DNA of 64,000 nucleotides. Source: Kordia aestuariivivens. Lineage in GTDB: Bacteria > Bacteroidota > Bacteroidia > Flavobacteriales > Flavobacteriaceae. Below, in pieces: positions 57,862 to 64,000 of the stretch. The notes under the pieces were generated by a model that was given only the letters and a program-made list of their open reading frames with translations, ran no database searches and had not been told where the DNA came from. A program made the translations under genes and the position numbers. The DNA lies in NCBI RefSeq assembly GCF_014397005.1, contig NZ_JACGWS010000016.1, positions 62,001-126,000 of the forward strand. The letters are read 5' to 3'. The first letter of the stretch is position 1. Every line of letters begins with the position of its first letter.

Positions 57862-58021
57862 AAAGATAATAGTTGCTTCTCTCAAATTATTCTAAAAATT
57901 ACTATTAAAGCATTTATGGAAATTTTTAGTTATTAATTTTTCATTTTCTTTGCTCGCATAAAGAAAACAGAAACAAAAGGACCAGAACTTATAGTGCCAT
58001 AGTGCTAATATGTTGTACGCG

Positions 58022-58411
58022 CTACTGATTCATTTCCATCTCAGATGAATATTGACAACATTTTGGCAATTTCTTATACGCTAATTTATTTCCTTTTTCT
58101 TTGTCTGTATCGTAACCAGCGTCCGCAATTGCTTCGCGAAGATCGGTTTCATTCGCTTTTGCTGCATCATACGATACTTGAATACTTTTCTTCTTTATGT
58201 CCCAAGTTGCTTCGGCAACGCCATCCACACTTTTAGCCGCTTTTTCAATGGTAGTTTTGCACATTCCACAATTTCCGCGTACGCCAAAATTAGCCACGGC
58301 TAAATCCTTTCCTTGCTCAGTTGTTGTTTTTACGTCTGTTTTCGCTTCATTTTTACAGCTAATCACTGTTAATGAAACAACTGCTAATAGACTTAAAATT
58401 ACTTTTTTCAT
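58022..58411 (-). CDS. HMA-domain lipoprotein (metal-binding, 129 aa)
   Basis: The lipoprotein signal is MKKVILSLLAVVSLTVISCKNE. An HMA fold follows at about 40-105, with the metal site NCGMCKTTIEKA (CxxC) and typical VDGVAEATWDIKKKSIQVSY and IADAGYD elements. A second Cys pair lies near the end (KCCQY). It should bind Cu(I) or a similar metal in the periplasm and hand it to or from the Cus-type efflux system. It is the last gene of the operon, 19 nt after chrA. Confidence 0.88.
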   Translation of the reverse strand: MKKVILSLLAVVSLTVISCKNEAKTDVKTTTEQGKDLAVANFGVRGNCGMCKTTIEKAAKSVDGVAEATWDIKKKSIQVSYDAAKANETDLREAIADAGYDTDKEKGNKLAYKKLPKCCQYSSEMEMNQ

Positions 58412-58430
58412 TGTTTTAAAAATTTAAAAA

Positions 58431-59567
58431 TTAAAATAGTTGATATAAAATATAACCTAAAATGGCTCCTATAATCACAATCCAAAAAGCATTCAGTTTC
58501 TTATAATAAAAAACCAAAACCATACTTATGATTGCGATTGTAATAGATTGCCAATTGATAAGAATTTCTTCTGATAAATGATACGTAACACCAATCATGA
58601 TTCCAACTGCCGAAATATTCACAGCGTCTAAAAAACCAGAAGCTAATTTCGATTTTCGCAATTTTGGCACAATCGGATTCAATACTAATACAAAAATAAA
58701 GGATGGTAAAAAGATTCCTAAAGTCGCAACGAGTGCGCCCCAAATTCCATTAATTTGATAACCGACAAAGGATGCAGTAGATAATACTGGACCTGGCGTA
58801 AACTGCCCGATAGCAATAGCATCTAACAATTCCGATTTTGTAAGCCATCCTAGTTTTTCAACCAATTCAGCATCCAAATAAGCAACTAAAACGTATCCGC
58901 TGCCAAATAAAATAGCGCCAACTTTTAAGAATACGAAAAAAAGTTTGGCATTCGTAACTGTTTTAGTCAAGGCTATTCCTGACGAGATTAGAAATGCAGG
59001 CGCGAAAACATTCAATTTTTTATCAGACATTTTCGGAACGCCTAACCATATTAATCCTATAAAACCACCTAATAAAATAATGGTAATTTCATTAATTCCA
59101 CATACGGAAGCGATCACGGTTGCCATACCAATGACGGCTAATTGCCAGTTTTTTAATGCTTTGTTACCTAATTTATAGATTGCTGAAAGTATAATTGCGA
59201 TTACGGCTGGTTTTATGCCGTACAAGAAAGGTTCAATTTGCGGTAACTTTCCATAACTCACATACAAATACGCTAAGATTGTTGTAAATACAACGGCAGG
59301 AAAAATAAAGGATATACCAGCAACAAATAGTCCTTTCCAACCTGCACGTTCATGACCACAATGCATCGTCATTTCGGTTGAATTTGGACCAGGAATAAGA
59401 TTGGTAGCGCCCATTAAATCTAAAAAATGTTCGCGTGTCATCCACTTTCGTTTACTGACAACTTCATCTTCCATCATGGCAATATGTGCCGCAGGACCGC
59501 CAAATGCAAACATGCCTAGTTTTAAAAAAACAGTCGCTACTTCTTTTAAATTCCCTTTAGTTTTCAC
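58431..59567 (-). CDS. chrA: CHR-family chromate/anion transporter (378 aa)
   Basis: It has two homologous halves, as in full-length ChrA. FLKLGMFAFGGPAAHIAMMEDEVV opens the first half (the FGGP and MEDE signature) and FLKVGAILFGSGYVLVAYLDAELV (the FGSGY form) opens the second. PGPNSTEMTMHCG and FTPGPVLSTASFVGY are the matching second motifs. About ten membrane helices are predicted. CHR proteins export chromate; many members in metal clusters have untested substrates. It begins 6 nt after the CusB-like gene stop, so it is cotranscribed with the Cus genes. Confidence 0.92.
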   Translation of the reverse strand: MKTKGNLKEVATVFLKLGMFAFGGPAAHIAMMEDEVVSKRKWMTREHFLDLMGATNLIPGPNSTEMTMHCGHERAGWKGLFVAGISFIFPAVVFTTILAYLYVSYGKLPQIEPFLYGIKPAVIAIILSAIYKLGNKALKNWQLAVIGMATVIASVCGINEITIILLGGFIGLIWLGVPKMSDKKLNVFAPAFLISSGIALTKTVTNAKLFFVFLKVGAILFGSGYVLVAYLDAELVEKLGWLTKSELLDAIAIGQFTPGPVLSTASFVGYQINGIWGALVATLGIFLPSFIFVLVLNPIVPKLRKSKLASGFLDAVNISAVGIMIGVTYHLSEEILINWQSITIAIISMVLVFYYKKLNAFWIVIIGAILGYILYQLF

Positions 59568-59573
59568 GTTATC

Positions 59574-61259
59574 TTACTTCAATACTTGTTTTACTTCTCC
59601 ACATGTCAACATCATATCGCCAAAATACGGATTTCTGATTTTTTCTTCAGTACTCAACCAATAGGCGCCTTTGTCATTGTTTGCCATTGGACAAAATTGT
59701 ACCGTAAGTTGTTGGTCTAATGTATCAAAATTTTGAACCATTTCTATAATATGGTTTGAAATGATTCGAAATTTTTCACGTTGTTTTTCAATCGTAACAT
59801 CTTTATTGATTCCTTTCGATGTTTTATGTAGCATTGACCAATACATATTTGAAGCATCTCGTTGTGGAATGGTTAATAGCTCCAATGCTTTTCGGAAGGC
59901 TTCACTCTTTGCTGCTGCGAGTTTTACATCGCTTTGCACCAATGCATCTTTTAGTTCAACATAAGCTTTTATAGAAGCTTGAAACGATTTTTCAAAAGCT
60001 GCATCAAACTCCAATTTTGTAGGTTCTTTTTTTGTTGAAGTTTCCTTCCGAGCATTCATCATCGATTTTTTGCCTTGCAATTGTGCGGCTGCATCCACAG
60101 TAAATGTTCCGTTTGTGACAATTTCGTCTTCAGCAGTAAGTCCAGAAACGACTTCGTAATTGTCTGCAATTGCAGTTCCTAAGGTAATTTCTCGCGCTTC
60201 AAAAACAGGTTCGTTGGCAGATGTTTTTACATAGACAATCGAACGTTTTCCTGTCCATAAAATTGCCGATTTCGGAATGGTCAACACTGTACTTTTGGCT
60301 GTATTGGTAGCTAACAAACCAGTAACAAACATGCCAGGTTTTAATTTCCCATCACGATTGTTCAATTCTACTTTCACCGAAACAGTTCGCGTAGCGGTAT
60401 TCAATACAGGATCAATAAATGTGATCTTTGCAGAAATCTTTTCATTTGGATTTGCATTAGTCGTAATCGTAATTTCATCTCCTTTTTTCAAACTAGACAA
60501 TTGCTTTTCGTACGCATCAAAACTTGCCCAAACTGTATTCAAATTAGAGACTTTAAACAATGCGCCACCTTCCATAATGTGATTTCCTTCTGAGACCATT
60601 TTTTCCGTGACAACGCCAGAAACACTTGCGTAAATAGGAAATTGCGAAGACACTTTTTGTGAAGTTTCAATCTGTTGAATTTGCGCTTCGGAAAGTTTCC
60701 ATAGTTTTAACTTATTCCGAACTGCTTTGTATAAAGCTGGTTGCGATTCTTTCATGCGAATGGCAGTAATCAATTCTTGTTGTGTGGTGACTAATTCAGG
60801 TGAATATATCAAGGCGATTCGCTGTCCTTTTCGAACTTCTTCACCTGTAATATTTACATATAATTTTTCAATACGTCCACCAAAATGTGCCGTTTGGATA
60901 GCGTTTGTCTTTTCATTGGCTTCAATCGTTCCTGTGAGTTTCATTGCAGTATCTGCAGCTGTTCCTTCAGAAATCTTTGTAGTTTCAATATTTGCCAATG
61001 CCATCGCGTTTTTAGACATTCGAAATTGATCCGAAGACAATTTCGTGCTACTTTCTTCCATAGGAATCAAATCCATTCCACAAATTGGACAATCGCCAGC
61101 TTCCGTGAGCATAATTTGTGGATGCATAGAACACGTCCATTTGGAAGCTTCCGCAGTTGTTTCATGCGTGTGTGTTTCGGCTGTTTCGCCAGAAAAGACA
61201 AACTTTCCAATGACAATTCCGACAACAATTAAAACGATATAAATGATATACTTTTTCAT
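59574..61259 (-). CDS. CusB-like RND adaptor with metal-binding N-terminus and DUF3347-like tail (561 aa)
   Basis: An N-terminal membrane anchor (about 4-22) is followed by a heavy-metal-binding motif WTCSMHPQI...CPICGMDLIP (about 42-68). The adaptor body comes next: lipoyl halves (GGRIEKLYVNITGEEVRKG and YASVSGVVTEKMVSEG), beta-barrel and membrane-proximal domains (to about 400). A DUF3347-type helical domain (about 415-540) closes the protein. It should link the CusA-like pump to the CusC-like channel and capture Cu(I) or Ag(I). It lies 18 nt after the HMA-MauE gene. Confidence 0.92.
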   Translation of the reverse strand: MKKYIIYIVLIVVGIVIGKFVFSGETAETHTHETTAEASKWTCSMHPQIMLTEAGDCPICGMDLIPMEESSTKLSSDQFRMSKNAMALANIETTKISEGTAADTAMKLTGTIEANEKTNAIQTAHFGGRIEKLYVNITGEEVRKGQRIALIYSPELVTTQQELITAIRMKESQPALYKAVRNKLKLWKLSEAQIQQIETSQKVSSQFPIYASVSGVVTEKMVSEGNHIMEGGALFKVSNLNTVWASFDAYEKQLSSLKKGDEITITTNANPNEKISAKITFIDPVLNTATRTVSVKVELNNRDGKLKPGMFVTGLLATNTAKSTVLTIPKSAILWTGKRSIVYVKTSANEPVFEAREITLGTAIADNYEVVSGLTAEDEIVTNGTFTVDAAAQLQGKKSMMNARKETSTKKEPTKLEFDAAFEKSFQASIKAYVELKDALVQSDVKLAAAKSEAFRKALELLTIPQRDASNMYWSMLHKTSKGINKDVTIEKQREKFRIISNHIIEMVQNFDTLDQQLTVQFCPMANNDKGAYWLSTEEKIRNPYFGDMMLTCGEVKQVLK

Positions 61260-61277
61260 CTGTTTTTTATTTCAACA

Positions 61278-62000
61278 TTAACTATATAATTTAACCAACA
61301 TCCAAACTGCCATCACGAGCATGATTGAGTTTTCAATAAACGTAGCTTTCGTCATTGGTAATTTTAAAGCAGTTCCTAAACAAGCACATTGAATCGCTTT
61401 TTTGTCAAACAATGCTTTAGTCACGCCAATGGTTGTAATTCCTAAAATGATAATTGTAACGATCAACGCCATTGGAATTTGGAATCTGAATAAAAAGAAT
61501 ATACCAAGCGTAATTTCTATAAACGGATAGATCCACGCATACGCAGGAATTTGCTTTGCTAACGGATCGTACATTTGAAACGATTTTGGAAATCCGGTAT
61601 AATCTAAAAACTTAAAAAAGCTAAAGACTACATAAAAAAGTCCCATGAAATCGAGCATAAATTCAGAAACTGACCAATCATTGAGGTTCATTAACACAGT
61701 TGCCGTTGTGATGTATAAGAAGATTAAAAACAACGGGAAAAGTTGTTGTAATTCACTCTTTTCTTCGGTAGTTTCAACCTGTGTAAATACATGTTGAGTT
61801 TGCTCCTGAATCGTATACTTTTCAGGTAAAGCAGCTTGTAATGTTTGCAAATCGGGTAGAGGAGAAGCGTCAATGATAGCTTCTGACTGTTCTAAATTCA
61901 CCGTTGCAGAAGTCACGCTTTCTAAACCGTTCAAGATTTTTTCGACTTGACTGCGACAACCGTTGCAAGTCATTCCTGTGATTTTATATATTTTTTTCAT
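61278..62000 (-). CDS. HMA domain fused to MauE/DoxX-like membrane protein (240 aa)
   Basis: The start at 62000 (MKKIYKITGMTCNGCRSQVE) begins directly with the HMA domain; an ATG at 62012 would add four residues. The metal site GMTCNGC lies within residues 9-15 and the HMA domain ends near 70. Four membrane helices follow, of the MauE type (YVVFSFFKFLDYTGFPKSF, PFIEITLGIFFLFRF, ACLGTALKLPMTKATFIENS), with a Cys pair CAC near the third helix. The fusion is typical of flavobacterial copper-efflux operons and may relay metal or electrons at the inner membrane. Dispersed element copy 4 lies between it and the upstream TolC gene. Confidence 0.87.
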   Translation of the reverse strand: MKKIYKITGMTCNGCRSQVEKILNGLESVTSATVNLEQSEAIIDASPLPDLQTLQAALPEKYTIQEQTQHVFTQVETTEEKSELQQLFPLFLIFLYITTATVLMNLNDWSVSEFMLDFMGLFYVVFSFFKFLDYTGFPKSFQMYDPLAKQIPAYAWIYPFIEITLGIFFLFRFQIPMALIVTIIILGITTIGVTKALFDKKAIQCACLGTALKLPMTKATFIENSIMLVMAVWMLVKLYS

Positions 62001-62030
62001 TTTTATAAACATTTATTTTATGTGTTCTTT

Positions 62031-62195
62031 TCTTTGCTTTCCCAAAGAAAACGAACCAAAAGAAAGGGAACTTTTATGAGGTGTTTTTAGTTCTTCTTTA
62101 AAAAGAACTAAAACCGTACTATTGATCCTAAATTTCTTCCAAGGCTTCAGAAATTTTTAACGTATCAATAGTACTACACTGCATAAAAGAGGGAA
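62031..62195 (-). repeat. Dispersed structured intergenic element, copy 4 (inverted, short form)
   Basis: It reads on the - strand. Stem A: GTACTATTGAT 62116-62126 with ATCAATAGTAC 62164-62174. Stem B: AAATTTCT 62130-62137 with AGAAATTT 62149-62156, around the conserved loop (GAAGCCTTGG on the - strand). Stem C: TTTTAGTTCTT 62085-62095 with AAGAACTAAAA 62103-62113. Stem D: TTCCC 62039-62043 with GGGAA 62066-62070, replacing the GCGCAC/GTGCGC pair of the other copies. The terminal GTTCGATATAA ends are missing. It lies inside the metal-efflux operon. Confidence 0.83.
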
Positions 62196-62230
62196 AACGA
62201 ATACTGTTCATTATTTCTTAATTTAATTTT

Positions 62231-63460
62231 TTATTTCGTGTCTGTTGTTAAAAATTCTAGAATCGCGCTATTGGAAAAACATACGTTGAGATCTTTTACC
62301 TTTTGCAATTCAAAACTTAGTGCTAACTGATCTAAGGCTAATAACTGCTCAAAGTCCATTTTGGCAGTTTGATACGCTGCTAAAATCACTTCTTTGGCTT
62401 GTTCGGCTTGTAAAATATTTTCGTCTTGTGTCCGAATGCTTTCTTTTGCATTTTTCAATGTATTTAAAGCTTGTTCATACGCAATTAATAATTGATTTTT
62501 TACGGTAATTTTTGTTTGCGAAATCGCTTCTTGTTCTAGTTGTAATTGTTTTTGCTTCGCGATGTGTTTCTTATTAAATAAAGGAATCGACACCGTAACC
62601 ATTGGCATAATGATATCTTTTCCGTTATCGGGAAGCGAAATGCCCGAACGTTCTGCCACTAATACATAATCGAGTCCGAAACCTATGGACGGATTTCCTT
62701 CTTTCTTGGCTACGATTTCCGATTGTTGCAAGGCATTTTCTAAATGATCCAATTGCTGTAATTTCGGATTCATCTCAATAGCTTCTTTGGTCGTAAAAAA
62801 GCCTACTTCCTGTACTTTTAAAGAATCTAATACTAAAACTTCGGTCGTTACAGGTTTGTTTAGCAATAGGTTAAAGGTTACTTTTTGACTTTGAATATTC
62901 TCAGAAATCTCTTGAAATTGTTGTAATAAGGTGTTCTTCTTCATCTTAATGTTCAACACATCCACCATATTTGTGCGATTGTTTTCGAGTTCGTTCAATG
63001 CTAACTTTTCATACGTATCTAAAATTTCGATGTGCTGTTTCGTAATCGTGTGTTTTTGTTGCAATGTGTACAATTCGTAATACGCCAATTTTACATTCAG
63101 CGAAAGCTGTCTTTTTAAAAAATCGATTTCACTTTCTTTTGCATTTGCCAATAGTTTTGCATTTTCCTTCTTCGCGCTAAGCAATCCAAACCAAGGAATT
63201 TTTTGACTCGCCGAGAAACGTGCTCTTTGCGGACCCACTCTGGTTTCTACGGCTTGCGCAAACACACCAACGCCCAATTGTGTATTGGGTAAACTTCCAA
63301 CTTCATTCACTTTTTCCAACGCACTTTCGTATTGAAATTGTTTGGCTAAAATTTCTGAGCTGTTTTTTTCGGCTTCCGCCAGATAGTTCTCTAAGCTTTG
63401 CCCATGTGTAACTTGAAACAACAATAGACAAGTGATTATATATACGTTTTTATGCTTCAT
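62231..63460 (-). CDS. TolC/CusC-like outer-membrane efflux protein (409 aa)
   Basis: The signal peptide is MKHKNVYIITCLLLFQVTHGQ. The mature chain has the OEP double repeat with long helical stretches (NYLAEAEKNSSEILAKQFQY near the start, MDFEQLLALDQLALSFELQK near the end) and the GVGVFAQ and GFGLDYVL strand segments. It is the channel partner of the CusA-like pump whose gene overlaps its start by 11 nt. Here the channel gene follows the pump, with the HMA-MauE and adaptor genes downstream. Confidence 0.9.
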   Translation of the reverse strand: MKHKNVYIITCLLLFQVTHGQSLENYLAEAEKNSSEILAKQFQYESALEKVNEVGSLPNTQLGVGVFAQAVETRVGPQRARFSASQKIPWFGLLSAKKENAKLLANAKESEIDFLKRQLSLNVKLAYYELYTLQQKHTITKQHIEILDTYEKLALNELENNRTNMVDVLNIKMKKNTLLQQFQEISENIQSQKVTFNLLLNKPVTTEVLVLDSLKVQEVGFFTTKEAIEMNPKLQQLDHLENALQQSEIVAKKEGNPSIGFGLDYVLVAERSGISLPDNGKDIIMPMVTVSIPLFNKKHIAKQKQLQLEQEAISQTKITVKNQLLIAYEQALNTLKNAKESIRTQDENILQAEQAKEVILAAYQTAKMDFEQLLALDQLALSFELQKVKDLNVCFSNSAILEFLTTDTK

Positions 63461-64000
63461 GAGTGTTCTTTTTTAATTGAATTTCTTCGCGCCAGCTATA
63501 TAAAACAGGCACAATAAAGTAGGAGGTAATATCGATGATCATACCGCCAAAAATTGGAATCGCCATCGGAATCATAATATCACTTCCTCTTCCCGTAGAA
63601 GTTAATACTGGAAGCAACGCTAATACAGTTGTAACTGTCGTCATTAAACAAGGTCGGATGCGTTTTCCAGCGGCTTCTATGGTTGCCAAACGGATTCCTT
63701 TTTTGTCAGAAGGAAGCACTTTCGCAAAGGTTTGCTTTAAATAGGTTGCCATAATCACTCCATCATCGGTTGCAATTCCAAATAGGGCAATGAAACCGAC
63801 CCAAACCGCCACACTTAAATTGATGGTTTTCATATTAAAGAGTTCTCTCAAATTCTCTCCAAAGAGATTGAAATTTAAAAACCATTCTTGCCCGTAGAGC
63901 CATATCATGATAAATCCGCCTGCAAAGGCAACCGTAATTCCTGTAAAAATCATTAAGGAAGTAGTGACCGATCGAAATTGGAAATACAGAATTAAAAAGA
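63450..64000 (-). CDS. CusA/CzcA-like RND metal efflux pump, C-terminal part (N-terminus beyond the window)
   Basis: The frame stays open to the window edge, so only the last 183 residues or so are seen. They comprise the final membrane helices of an HME-type RND pump: FAGGFIMIWLYG, SVAVWVGFIALFGIATDDGV and MIPMAIPIFGGMIIDITSYF, with the loop AGKRIRPCLMTTVTTVLALLP. ATDDGVIMATYL and RPCLMT are characteristic of CusA/CzcA proteins. It should export Cu(I), Ag(I) or divalent metals by proton antiport with the adaptor and channel encoded downstream. The metal cannot be told from this part. Confidence 0.93.
   Translation of the reverse strand, partial: FLILYFQFRSVTTSLMIFTGITVAFAGGFIMIWLYGQEWFLNFNLFGENLRELFNMKTINLSVAVWVGFIALFGIATDDGVIMATYLKQTFAKVLPSDKKGIRLATIEAAGKRIRPCLMTTVTTVLALLPVLTSTGRGSDIMIPMAIPIFGGMIIDITSYFIVPVLYSWREEIQLKKNTHEA

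Overview
The window is AT-rich, with long adenine/thymine intergenic stretches, TAnnTTTG-type -7 boxes, Bacteroidota-style lipoproteins and MKKK...GG-leader mini-peptides. This points to a marine flavobacterium (Flavobacteriaceae); a Kordia-like genome is my best guess, from gene content only.

Region 1 (1-38558, + strand) is the 3' part of a very large non-ribosomal peptide synthetase (NRPS) locus. Three synthetases follow each other: one cut by the window start (A-T-C-A-T-C-A-T), one of 3764 aa (TubC-type docking domain, (C-A-T)x3, final C) and one of 5106 aa (A-T, (C-A-T)x4, thioesterase). Together they hold 11 adenylation, 10 condensation and 1 terminal thioesterase domain, with no epimerase or methyltransferase. 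Reading the A-domain pockets by eye suggests Lys-like, Lys-like, X1, Asn, X2, X2, X2, X2, Asn, X1, Leu for the last 11 residues. Downstream are tailoring genes: a CmlA-type diiron beta-hydroxylase, a TauD/SyrP/AsnO-type Fe(II)/2-oxoglutarate hydroxylase and a divergent KamA-family radical SAM enzyme. Two near-identical GG-leader peptide genes follow, starting 18 nt after the radical SAM gene.

Region 2 (39116-45443) is an NtrB/NtrC-like two-component pair on the - strand, divergent from an efflux operon (membrane-fusion protein, ABC ATPase, TolC-like). A sigma-54 promoter and a tandem palindrome lie between them. The ABC permease expected in such an operon is absent.

Region 3 (45444-53400) holds further GG-leader Cys-rich mini-peptides, two paralogous lipoproteins, a TPR/LytS-like kinase with a LytTR regulator, and other small genes. 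Pairs of 12-bp direct repeats spaced 21 bp precede three of these transcription units and are candidate LytTR sites.

Region 4 (53400-57885) is ordinary chromosome: an M28 peptidase, a DUF3108 protein, small membrane proteins and a hypothetical protein. Region 5 (58022-64000, - strand) is a heavy-metal efflux operon: CusA-like (cut by the window end), CusC-like, HMA-MauE protein, CusB-like, ChrA and an HMA lipoprotein.

The most unusual signal is non-coding. A dispersed intergenic element occurs four times (about 45680, 48541, 57100 and, inverted, 62031-62195). Its stems have changed sequence between copies while keeping base-pairing, which argues for a structured element that I cannot assign to a named family. 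A separate 160-bp element with perfect 19-bp inverted ends lies at 55061-55220.
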